This document shows, piece by piece, positions 1-7,325 of a stretch of 15,870 bases of DNA (its first letter is position 1; each line of letters starts with the position of its first letter). Made by a program: the position numbers and the translations under genes. The notes under the pieces were generated by a model that searched no databases, was not told the DNA's origin, and saw nothing but the letters and a program-made list of their open reading frames with translations. This DNA comes from Pseudomonadota bacterium (GTDB lineage Bacteria > Desulfobacterota > Desulfobacteria > Desulfobacterales > Desulfobacteraceae). The DNA is taken from contig JAHIVS010000434.1 of the NCBI GenBank assembly GCA_018816605.1, positions 1 to 15,870 of the forward strand, read 5' to 3'.

Positions 1-33
1 GAGACCATTGATAAGATCGCTTCAATTGCCTAA
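1..33 (+). CDS. Possible C-terminal tail of an upstream gene (partial)
   Basis: Reading from base 1, the frame gives ten residues (ETIDKIASIA) and then a TAA at 31-33. This would place the end of a preceding same-strand gene 23 bp before the ferredoxin start. The piece is too short to assign a family, and the open frame could be chance. It is offered only because the spacing fits an operon whose earlier genes lie outside the window. Confidence 0.35.
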   Translation, partial: ETIDKIASIA

Positions 34-56
34 CTTTTATTTAAGGAAAAATTGCC

Positions 57-509
57 ATGGCATATAAAATATTAGATTCATGTATCGGATGCAGGGCCTG
101 CCGGACCATCTGTCCTTCCCAGGCAATTGTGGGTGAAAAAAAAGAGCTTCACACGATCAACCCGGAAACCTGCATCGAATGCGGTGCCTGCGGCAGGGTC
201 TGTCCGACCGAAGCCGTGGAAGATAGTTTCGGGAGTATCGCCCTTCGCATCCCCAAACGAGACTGGGGAAAACCTTTGTTCAACCTGGACCTGTGCATGT
301 CCTGCGGCATCTGCCTGGACACCTGCCCGGCAGGCGCCATTTTGGCCAATCTGCAAAAGGTGGGCAGCCGTCATGCCTTCCCCTATCTGCCGGATGAATC
401 GGCCTGCATGGGATGCGAATTTTGTGCAACAGACTGCCCGGTGGAAGCCATTACCATGGGACCTAGGTTGACCCGAAACTCGCCTGTGCCGGCTGAACAG
501 GCAACCTGA
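57..509 (+). CDS. Polyferredoxin with four 4Fe-4S cluster motifs
   Basis: This 150-residue protein is built almost entirely of ferredoxin repeats. Four CxxCxxCxxxCP motifs are visible, with first cysteines at residues 9, 39, 80 and 117 (CIGCRACRTICP, CIECGACGRVCP, CMSCGICLDTCP and CMGCEFCATDCP). All sixteen cluster cysteines are present, so four [4Fe-4S] clusters are expected. There is no signal peptide or membrane segment, so it should be a cytoplasmic electron carrier or a subunit of an oxidoreductase. The ATG at 57 follows an AAGGA at 43-47 at good spacing. The TetR-type gene starts 1 bp after its stop, so the two are probably co-transcribed and coupled in translation. The sequence does not show the redox partner. 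The family call is firm and the physiological role is unknown. Confidence 0.92.
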   Translation: MAYKILDSCIGCRACRTICPSQAIVGEKKELHTINPETCIECGACGRVCPTEAVEDSFGSIALRIPKRDWGKPLFNLDLCMSCGICLDTCPAGAILANLQKVGSRHAFPYLPDESACMGCEFCATDCPVEAITMGPRLTRNSPVPAEQAT

Positions 510-510
510 A

Positions 511-1083
511 ATGGCTAAAACAACCAAAGGCACCCGTGAGGACAATCGCAGTAAAATCATTGAAACTGCCATGACCATGATCAGCGAAAAAGGGGTGGAC
601 AAAACCAGCCTGGCCCAGATTTCCAAAGCCTCGGGCCTGAGCAAGGGAACCCTGTATTACTATTTTGCCAGTAAAAACGACCTGATCTTTGATATGGCAG
701 ATCAACACATGGAACAAATCACCACGGCGCTGTTTTCAATGATTGAAGAAAACAATTCCCTTTCCTGGGAAAACATGTTCACTGTTTTTTTTAACACCCT
801 GCTCGCCTCAGAGGCCCGCAGCCGCCTTCATCTGTATTTGGTCCGGGAGGCCATTTCCGGTAATGAATCCCTGAAAAAGCGATTCCAGCACACCTATTGT
901 CAATGGTTTGGGCTGGTGGACAAGGCCTATGAAAAAATGCCCGGTTCCCAGACCAAGATCCCGGTCAAATCAAGATTTTTGGTGGCGGTGGTGGACGGAT
1001 TCATCCTCCAGGGTCTGCTGGAGACAGAGCCCACACCGGTCAAAGAGATCGTTGACCTCATGCTCAAAACCTTAGACCTCTGA
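511..1083 (+). CDS. TetR/AcrR-family transcriptional regulator
   Basis: This 190-residue protein has the size and layout of a TetR-family repressor. An N-terminal helix (about residues 12-30) leads into a helix-turn-helix at about 32-54, ending in the family hallmark SKGTLYYYFASKNDLIF (residues 44-60). The remainder is a helical ligand-binding and dimerisation region with no conserved ligand signature. It starts 1 bp after the ferredoxin stop and lacks a strong ribosome-binding site of its own, so it is likely coupled to the ferredoxin. The GAF-HD-GYP gene follows after 9 bp. By family habit it may control its own operon, but no operator could be identified: at most 56 bp of the 5' region is in the window. 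The family is certain; the ligand and targets are unknown. Confidence 0.92.
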   Translation: MAKTTKGTREDNRSKIIETAMTMISEKGVDKTSLAQISKASGLSKGTLYYYFASKNDLIFDMADQHMEQITTALFSMIEENNSLSWENMFTVFFNTLLASEARSRLHLYLVREAISGNESLKKRFQHTYCQWFGLVDKAYEKMPGSQTKIPVKSRFLVAVVDGFILQGLLETEPTPVKEIVDLMLKTLDL

Positions 1084-1092
1084 TGGTGACAA

Positions 1093-2622
1093 ATGTCTGA
1101 TAAACAAATTCGTGATTTGCAGGAAATCCTTGAGATTGCAAATTGTATGGCCCAGGAAAAAAACCTCGATGCGCTCCTAAAAATCATTATGGAAGGGGTC
1201 ACCCGATTACTGGATGCCGATTTAAGCTCTCTATTTCTCTGTGATTATGAAAATAATGAATTTTACAGCCGGTTTGTTCAGCAGTCTGAAATCAGCGAGA
1301 TTCGGTTTCCACTGGGAAAAGGAATTGCCGGCAGCGTTGCACGCACTAAAAAAACAGTCAACATAGAAGACGCCTATCAAGACAGCCGGTTTAATCCGGA
1401 TATAGACAAACAGACCGGGTATCGCACCCGAAGTATCCTGTGTATGCCCTTGCTGACAAGAGAGGGAAATGTTCTGGGCGTTACCCAGATGTTAAACAAG
1501 CGGGAGGGTGTTTTTACAAAATATGACGAAAAACTTTTGGGCCTTTTTTCCAATAATGCGGCCATTTCAATTGAAAATGCCGTGCTCTATGAAGAAAACG
1601 ACTCCCTTCTAAAAAGTTTGATCCGAACCCTTTCAACCACCATTGATGCCCGTGACCCCGTTACCGCCGGCCATTCCCAAAGAGTCTCCCTATATGCTGC
1701 CAAGCTTTCAGCTGCGTGCAAGCTGGAGGAAAAGGCATTAAATGAAATGGATATCGCCTCCTGGCTCCATGACATCGGCAAGATCGGCGTAAGGGACAAT
1801 GTGCTGTTAAAGGCAGGCCGTCTCACACCGGAAGAATATAAAAAGATCCAGGAACATGCCAGCTATACCCGAGAGATACTTGAGCAAATACATTTTTCAA
1901 AAGAGCTTAAAAATGTGCCGCTGTTAGCATCCCTGCACCATGAAAGAATGGATGGTAAGGGATACCCATACGGATTGACAGGAAAATCCCTATCCCTTTC
2001 CGCCAGAATACTTGCGATTGCCGATGTATATGATGCGCTCACAGCCTATGACCGCCCGTATAAAAAAGCCATGACGGCGGACCAGGCCTTATCCATTTTG
2101 AAAGCGGATGAGGGGAAACAGTTTGATGCTGAACTGGTGGACCTTTTTATCAAAGAGAAATGCTATAATATTGAACGCCGTCAGCACCAGCGGGTGTCGG
2201 TTAATCTTGAGTTTGAAATAATCTTTCTTTCCAATGATGACCAGGCCTATTATTTAAAAAAATATGGTCCACCGAAAACCATTGGAGAACCTGTAAGTAA
2301 GAAAGAGCCCACCCCCACCCCGGGAAAAGGGTGCTCCGATGAACACCGCATCCGTGTAAAAAATATCAGCATAAGCGGAATGCAGTTTGAAACAGGATTT
2401 TTCTTTCCAATTGATAATTTTGTCAGCCTGAAAATAATCATCAAATCCATCAATTTAAGTGTGCTTTCCAGGGTGGTGCTGATTCAGCACAAGCCGGTGG
2501 GGACAGGCTATATCATGGGGGTTGAATTTGTAAACATGAAAATGGTTGAACGGAAACGTCTTTTAACCTATATTCATTCATTAACCCCCATGGAAAAACA
2601 AACGTTGATTCGTTTTTATTAA
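1093..2622 (+). CDS. GAF-HD-GYP-PilZ cyclic-di-GMP signalling protein
   Basis: Three domains are visible in this 509-residue cytoplasmic protein. A GAF sensor covers about residues 10-168 and includes FPLGKGIAGSVA. A complete HD-GYP phosphodiesterase covers about 172-356, with DARDPVTAGHSQR (185-197), the HD pair in WLHDIGKIG (H226, D227) and HHERMDGKGYP (282-292). A C-terminal PilZ domain carries the c-di-GMP-binding RxxxR (R363-R367) and NISISG (424-429, an NxSxxG motif). All catalytic and ligand motifs look intact, so it probably hydrolyses cyclic-di-GMP while sensing the nucleotide through PilZ and a small molecule or redox signal through GAF. The two PilZ motifs are separated by more residues than usual, with a proline-rich insert at about 386-416. 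The gene follows the TetR gene by 9 bp and precedes the sulfur unit by 23 bp. Confidence 0.93.
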   Translation: MSDKQIRDLQEILEIANCMAQEKNLDALLKIIMEGVTRLLDADLSSLFLCDYENNEFYSRFVQQSEISEIRFPLGKGIAGSVARTKKTVNIEDAYQDSRFNPDIDKQTGYRTRSILCMPLLTREGNVLGVTQMLNKREGVFTKYDEKLLGLFSNNAAISIENAVLYEENDSLLKSLIRTLSTTIDARDPVTAGHSQRVSLYAAKLSAACKLEEKALNEMDIASWLHDIGKIGVRDNVLLKAGRLTPEEYKKIQEHASYTREILEQIHFSKELKNVPLLASLHHERMDGKGYPYGLTGKSLSLSARILAIADVYDALTAYDRPYKKAMTADQALSILKADEGKQFDAELVDLFIKEKCYNIERRQHQRVSVNLEFEIIFLSNDDQAYYLKKYGPPKTIGEPVSKKEPTPTPGKGCSDEHRIRVKNISISGMQFETGFFFPIDNFVSLKIIIKSINLSVLSRVVLIQHKPVGTGYIMGVEFVNMKMVERKRLLTYIHSLTPMEKQTLIRFY

Positions 2623-2632
2623 ATCCTGACAA

Positions 2633-2638
2633 AAGGAG
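2633..2638 (+). promoter_or_regulatory. Ribosome-binding site of the MBL-rhodanese gene
   Basis: The sequence AAGGAG lies 7 bp before the ATG at 2646. It is a strong Shine-Dalgarno match in the 23 bp gap after the GAF-HD-GYP gene and fixes the start so that the encoded signal peptide is included. Confidence 0.75.
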
Positions 2639-2645
2639 CAAAAGA

Positions 2646-4685
2646 ATGAAACAAAGTGTTAAAAGAACCATATGGATACTTTTCCCGATATTTTTTTTTA
2701 TCTTTGGATCCCAGGGGGTGGCAGGATCTTTAAAGGATTCAGAATCAGCCTCCCATTCCGATGCGGCTTCCACCTATGACATTGTGGATACCTACGCCTA
2801 TCCAGGCTTTCGAATTATCCAGTTCAATCTTGCGGTCCTGTCCCATTATTCATATCTGTTGATCAGTGAAAAACAGGCCCTGGTGATAGATCCCGGCAGG
2901 GACATCTTCAAATACCTTGAAACAGCAGAAAAGGAAGGGGTGGTCATAAAAGGGATTTTGCTGACCCACAGCCATGCCGATTTTGTGGCCGGCCATTCAG
3001 AACTTGCGAAAAAGATCGGCTGTCCTGTTTATATCAGCGCCCGGGCAGATGCGGGGTACCCCCATACACCGCTCAAAGACGGTTCTGTCATCCCGGTTGG
3101 CGGCATTGAATTAAAGGTACTTGAAACCCCCGGACACACATTGGATTGCACCACTGCCATTGTTTATGGAACCGACGGAAAAAAACCGGAAGCCGCATTT
3201 ACAGGGGATACGCTGTTTGTGGGCAGTGTCGGCCGGCCGGACCTGATGGGGGGAACCATTTCTGCCGCCGCCCTGGCCTCCATGTCCTTTGACGCCTGGC
3301 AAAACAAGCTGTCAAAGTTACCGGACCCGGTCACCATCTATCCTGCCCACGGAGCCGGTTCCTTGTGCGGTGCCCATTTAAGTGACGATCCCTTTTCAAC
3401 CATCGGCCGGGAACGGCAGACCAATCATTACTTAAAATTCACCGCCAGGAGCGATTTTATTGCCGCCGTTCTGGAGGGACTGCCCGAAGCCCCCCCGTAT
3501 TTCAAGCACAATGCAGCCCTGAACAAACAAGGTCCGGAACTGATCGACTGGAAAAAACCACCTGAAACCATTGCCCCTGATATCAAACTGACCGATATTG
3601 CCAATGCCTATATTGTAGATCTCAGGGATGCAGAACTTTATGCAAAAAGCCATATCCCCAACGCCGTCAACATCGGGCTTCGCGGACGGCTGGAAACCTG
3701 GGTCGGCATCATGGTACCCTGGAAAGCCCCCCTTGTATTGACCGGCAGCCGGGCGGAAATAGAAGAGGCAGCCTTTCGCCTGAATCGGGTGGGATATACG
3801 GCAAGGTCCCTTCTGTTTGACGACTGGGTCACGGCAGGACTGCCCGTAAAACAGGTGGAACTGATGACCCCCCAGGCCCTGTATGAGGCCATGAAAGCAG
3901 GCACGGCACCGGTTATTGTGGATGTCCGTCTGCCAACCGAATGGATGGGCTTAAGAATCGGCCAAGTGATCAATATGCCCTTAAATCAGCTGGCCCTGCT
4001 GTCCGGCAAACTGGATCCCGCAAAACCTTTGGTGGCGGTCTGCAACTCAGCCTATAGATCCAGTCTTGCCCTGGGCATCCTTGAACAAAAGGGATTTGAA
4101 AAGGTTACCAGCCTCAAGGGCGGCAGCCAGGCATGGATTGATGCCGGATTTCCGGTTTTCGGTTCAGACAGCAAATCGCCCCAGACCATTCAAGGCGCGG
4201 TCATCAAAAGAGACATCAACCTGCCCGGAAGGATCGCCCCTGAAGAACTCAAAAGCCTGATCATGGACCTTCCCGGAACCTTTGATCTGGTGGACATCCG
4301 CCCCCCGGAATTTTTTACCGATTTTCATCTGCCCCAATCAATGAATGTCGACCTGGCCGATCTTCTGACCAACCCCGCCTTTCTGACGGGAGCGGGTCCC
4401 CTGATCCTTGTGGACCGGGACGGAACCCTGGCCATGATGGCGGCGGGCATGCTCTTTAACCGGACAAAACGTGAGATCAAAGCATTGAGAGGCGGCCTTG
4501 CCGCCTATTGGCGCATATCCGAGTTCCAGGCAATGCCCAGGGAAACCCCGGGAACAGGACAAGCGGCACCGGCTGCAGGACCCGCCCAAACGATTATGCC
4601 CCATCCCAATACACGGCCCATTGCACCTAGTGCGCCCATTGACCAAAGGCCTGAAACACCCAAAAAGAAAAGTGCGGGGTGCTGA
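2646..4685 (+). CDS. Exported persulfide dioxygenase-like MBL protein with three rhodanese modules
   Basis: This 679-residue protein starts with a basic N-terminus and a hydrophobic segment (residues 8-20) like a Sec signal or anchor. An MBL domain follows (about 50-265) of the ETHE1/CstB type: THSHADFVAGH (107-117), TPGHT with H164, GDTLFVGSVGRPDL with D188, and YPAHGAGSLCG (232-242). By analogy with ETHE1, H108, H164 and D188 should bind the single iron. Three rhodanese-like modules come next. The first (about 318-400) has no cysteine at the active loop (VLTGSRAE). The second (about 408-506) has C466 in CNSAYRS and should be active. The third (about 532-625) has DRDG in place of the loop. 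A Pro/Ala-rich tail ends in KKKSAGC. It likely oxidises or transfers persulfide sulfur outside the cytoplasm. The YeeE/YedE gene follows after 2 bp, which implies joint function. Confidence 0.88.
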   Translation: MKQSVKRTIWILFPIFFFIFGSQGVAGSLKDSESASHSDAASTYDIVDTYAYPGFRIIQFNLAVLSHYSYLLISEKQALVIDPGRDIFKYLETAEKEGVVIKGILLTHSHADFVAGHSELAKKIGCPVYISARADAGYPHTPLKDGSVIPVGGIELKVLETPGHTLDCTTAIVYGTDGKKPEAAFTGDTLFVGSVGRPDLMGGTISAAALASMSFDAWQNKLSKLPDPVTIYPAHGAGSLCGAHLSDDPFSTIGRERQTNHYLKFTARSDFIAAVLEGLPEAPPYFKHNAALNKQGPELIDWKKPPETIAPDIKLTDIANAYIVDLRDAELYAKSHIPNAVNIGLRGRLETWVGIMVPWKAPLVLTGSRAEIEEAAFRLNRVGYTARSLLFDDWVTAGLPVKQVELMTPQALYEAMKAGTAPVIVDVRLPTEWMGLRIGQVINMPLNQLALLSGKLDPAKPLVAVCNSAYRSSLALGILEQKGFEKVTSLKGGSQAWIDAGFPVFGSDSKSPQTIQGAVIKRDINLPGRIAPEELKSLIMDLPGTFDLVDIRPPEFFTDFHLPQSMNVDLADLLTNPAFLTGAGPLILVDRDGTLAMMAAGMLFNRTKREIKALRGGLAAYWRISEFQAMPRETPGTGQAAPAAGPAQTIMPHPNTRPIAPSAPIDQRPETPKKKSAGC

Positions 4686-4687
4686 TC

Positions 4688-5200
4688 ATGAAATCTTCTG
4701 CCAAACCCTATGCAAATCCCTATCTGGCCGGTGTGTTTTTAGGTCTGGTGCTGACCGGGTCGTTTCTCATCCTCGGGGCGGGGCTGGGCGCCTCTTCGGG
4801 CATCGCCAGAATTGCGGCGGCCGCTGAAGGCTGGCTGCTCCCAAACCATACCGCAGCCACCCCCTATTTTGGTGCCTGGGGAACTAACCCCCTTGATTAT
4901 TATCTGGTGTATATGTTTGTCGGGACCATCCTGGGCGGCCTGATCTCTGCCCTGGGAGCCAAACGGCTCTCCTTCCAACTGGAAAAAGGCGCGGGTTGTT
5001 CTTCCGTAAAAAGAATCGGGTTTGCCCTGGCCGGCGGGGTATTGGTGGGATATGCCAGCCGCCTTGCCCAGGGATGCACCTCGGGTCAGGCACTGACCGG
5101 AGGAGCACTCCTGCTCACCGGCAGTTTTGTTTTCCTGATCTGCCTGTTTGCCAGCGGATATGCAGCCGCCTATTTTGTGAGGAGGCAATGGAATGATTGA
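4688..5200 (+). CDS. YeeE/YedE-family sulfur permease subunit, small half
   Basis: This 170-residue membrane protein belongs to the YeeE/YedE (DUF395, sulfur transport) family, which includes the thiosulfate channel YeeE/TsuA. Hydrophobic segments lie at about residues 12-34, 71-91, 110-127 and 135-160. The family motif QGCTSGQALTGG (128-139) carries C130, matching the cysteines proposed to pass thiosulfate through the channel. The protein is about half the size of the single-chain permeases, so it probably pairs with the next gene product, as in the split PmpA/PmpB arrangement. I chose the ATG at 4688 because a GCGGGG element lies about 8 bp upstream and it leaves a 2 bp gap after the previous stop; a GTG at 4679 would add three residues. 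Its last 8 bp overlap the next gene. Confidence 0.88.
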   Translation: MKSSAKPYANPYLAGVFLGLVLTGSFLILGAGLGASSGIARIAAAAEGWLLPNHTAATPYFGAWGTNPLDYYLVYMFVGTILGGLISALGAKRLSFQLEKGAGCSSVKRIGFALAGGVLVGYASRLAQGCTSGQALTGGALLLTGSFVFLICLFASGYAAAYFVRRQWND

Positions 5201-7226
5201 TACATTTTTCAGCCTTGGCCAACTGGATTCGTCCAAGGCTCTTTTCATGTCCCTTATCATTGGTATTTTCTTTGGAATCGCCCTGGAAAGAGCAGGGTTC
5301 GGCAGCTCCCGGAGACTTTCAGGGGTGTTTTATTTTAAAGATATGGCGGTGATTAAGGTGATGTTCACCGCCATGATCACCGCCATCATCTGCATCAGCC
5401 TGAGCTTGCGCTTCGGGCTGATCACCCAGGATGCCATTTACCTGAACCCCACGGTGTATGCACCCCAGATCCTGGGAGGTATTCTTTTTGGAATCGGGTT
5501 TGTCATGGGGGGCTGGTGCCCGGGCACGGCGGCGGTTGGGGCGGCTTCGGGAAAATGGGATGCCCTTGTTTTTCTCGGGGGAACCCTTGGCGGCAGTCTG
5601 TTATTCAATGAAACCTATGCCGGGGTACAGGGGCTGTACGAGCTTGGGAACGCGCAAACAGCATTTGTCTATCAGTCGTTAGGACTGTCCAGGGACTGGT
5701 TTGTCCTTGTCTTTGTCCTCATGGGAATCGCGGTATTCTGTGCAATGGAACTGATCGAAAAAACCAGGACCCGTCAAAGCGCCTATTTACACTCAAATTT
5801 TTTAAAACAATTCTCTTTTGTCCTGGTGATTGCCGGGTTTGCAGTTTTCATCCTTGGGGGGGCTCCCTCTTCTCGCACAAACCCAAAGGCGGCATCGCCA
5901 CAGGCCAGGTCCGATGCATCCGCCGCACAGGAACAGGTGCTGTTGGCCCAGGTCGACGCTGCCCTGGATCATATGGAGCCAGAAGAGCTGGCCCAACGGC
6001 TGGTGGCCGGCCAGGAAGATCTGGTGCTGGTGGATGTCCGGTCTGAACCCGAATTTTTAACCTATCATATCAAAACTGCCCGCCATATCCCCCTGAAGGA
6101 TCTTGCCGACCAGCTGGCCCCCCACCGGAATCAGGGGATGATTGTGCTGTATTCCAACGGGATGACCCACCCGGCCCAGGCCCGGGACGCCCTTTTCCGT
6201 CTGGGATTTAACAATGTTTATCTGCTCACCGACGGATTGGACGGATTTATCCGCCGATGTCTGACACCCGTCTCCCTTCGATCCGAACCCATCCCGGCAT
6301 CCCATGCCCTAAAGATCAATCAATGGCGGCTATTTTTTCTGGCTCCCTCTGCTGACCCGGGGACAGATGGCGGCATGGAAAATTCCATCATCACAGGCGT
6401 GACCCTTCCCGGCACCATCGACCCCCAATGGGTTTCGACCCATTTAAACGAAACCGATCTGAGGGTGATCGACCTGCGCAGCCAGCCGGAATACAATACC
6501 GGCCATATCCCGGGCTCCCTGGCCCTGAATGTGGAAAGCCTGAGGGGCAACATCCGGGGGGTTCCCGCCTGCCTCCTGCCGGCACCCTTGCTTGCAGCCC
6601 ACCTGTCCTTAATGGGGATCCGGCCACAAACCCTTGTGGTGCTGGTTTATGGGGACAAGGTACAGGATGCCACCCTGGCTGGCATGGGATTTGAACGGCT
6701 CGGACACCCAAACTATGCCCTGCTTGACGGTGGATTTATGCGCTGGAACGCCATGGGTCTTCCCATTGATGCCCGTCTGCCTGAAACACCCGTCACCCGC
6801 TATCCAACGACGGACAAGGATCAATTTACCATCGATTATCAGACCCTTCTCTCCCATGTGCAGAACAAAACAGCCCTCATTATAGATGTCCGGCCCCCGG
6901 CCTATTATACCGGAGAAAAATCAGACGAAGCCCGCCCGGGGCACATTCCCGGGGCCATCAACCGCCCCTTTGACCGGGACACGGTAAAAACCCCGGACGC
7001 TTTTACTTTCAAGCCGGTTTCAGAGCTCAAAGCTGCCTATGAACAGATCATCCCGTCAAAAGACGCACTGGTTATCCTCCATTGCCGAACCGGGCATCAA
7101 ACCAGCCAGACCTTTTTTGTTCTGAAACGCCTGCTGGGATACCGCCGGGTCCTGTGGTATGATGCCGGATGGACCCAATGGGCGGCCCGGCTGGAACTGC
7201 CGGTAAAAACAGGCAGCGCTCCATAA
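5193..7226 (+). CDS. YeeE/YedE permease half fused to three rhodanese modules
   Basis: The first 225 of 677 residues form a YeeE/YedE permease half with about six hydrophobic segments (16-32, 56-74, 91-107, 124-138, 169-188, 208-224) and the conserved cysteine motif GGWCPGT (C109). An Ala/Ser/Pro-rich linker (about 225-260) leads to three rhodanese-like modules. The first (about 262-356) has serine at the active position (LYSNGMTH, S321). The second (about 410-526) has no cysteine in its loop (VYGDKVQDA). The third (about 546-670) has the active loop HCRTGHQTS with C631. Modules two and three look like the inactive/active pair of a tandem thiosulfate sulfurtransferase. Basic residues at 33-55 and 190-205 suggest those loops are cytoplasmic, placing the rhodanese part outside. 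The start overlaps the upstream gene by 8 bp and has GGAGG at 5181-5185. Confidence 0.88.
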   Translation: MIDTFFSLGQLDSSKALFMSLIIGIFFGIALERAGFGSSRRLSGVFYFKDMAVIKVMFTAMITAIICISLSLRFGLITQDAIYLNPTVYAPQILGGILFGIGFVMGGWCPGTAAVGAASGKWDALVFLGGTLGGSLLFNETYAGVQGLYELGNAQTAFVYQSLGLSRDWFVLVFVLMGIAVFCAMELIEKTRTRQSAYLHSNFLKQFSFVLVIAGFAVFILGGAPSSRTNPKAASPQARSDASAAQEQVLLAQVDAALDHMEPEELAQRLVAGQEDLVLVDVRSEPEFLTYHIKTARHIPLKDLADQLAPHRNQGMIVLYSNGMTHPAQARDALFRLGFNNVYLLTDGLDGFIRRCLTPVSLRSEPIPASHALKINQWRLFFLAPSADPGTDGGMENSIITGVTLPGTIDPQWVSTHLNETDLRVIDLRSQPEYNTGHIPGSLALNVESLRGNIRGVPACLLPAPLLAAHLSLMGIRPQTLVVLVYGDKVQDATLAGMGFERLGHPNYALLDGGFMRWNAMGLPIDARLPETPVTRYPTTDKDQFTIDYQTLLSHVQNKTALIIDVRPPAYYTGEKSDEARPGHIPGAINRPFDRDTVKTPDAFTFKPVSELKAAYEQIIPSKDALVILHCRTGHQTSQTFFVLKRLLGYRRVLWYDAGWTQWAARLELPVKTGSAP

Positions 7227-7262
7227 GAAAACTTGTTTTATTGCGGCCCGCTAAAATACCCT

Positions 7263-7283
7263 GGTGGCCCAGGTCTGGGCACC
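7263..7283 (+). terminator. Imperfect hairpin between the sulfur unit and the dikinase-like gene
   Basis: GGT-G-GCCCA (7263-7271) and TGGGC-ACC (7276-7283) can form an eight-pair stem with one bulged G and a four-base loop. The following bases (TTTGTTATCTT) are T-rich but broken. It sits in the 99 bp gap after the permease-rhodanese gene and could be a weak terminator or attenuator that separates the two gene groups. No clear sigma-70 promoter was seen downstream of it. Confidence 0.35.
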
Positions 7284-7325
7284 TTTGTTATCTTCCCGGG
7301 TAAAACGTTTGGAGAAATTTTAGTA

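Noticed and set aside
78..644. Minus-strand open frame of 188 codons across the ferredoxin and TetR genes
   Set aside because: It is antisense to two genes with strong family motifs, has no recognisable motif itself and is explained by GC-biased codon use on the other strand.
4679..4687. GTG start for the small YeeE/YedE half
   Set aside because: It overlaps the previous gene by 7 bp and sits on top of the likely ribosome-binding sequence; the ATG at 4688 has better spacing. It cannot be fully excluded.
4739..5260. Minus-strand open frame of 173 codons opposite the small permease half
   Set aside because: The plus strand encodes a YeeE/YedE protein with conserved motifs; the antisense product is low-complexity and charged with no family features.
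7233..7325. TTG-initiated extension of the dikinase-like protein by 31 residues
   Set aside because: The extension reads through the hairpin region and would bury the clear signal peptide that begins at the ATG at 7326, which has its own GGAG element.
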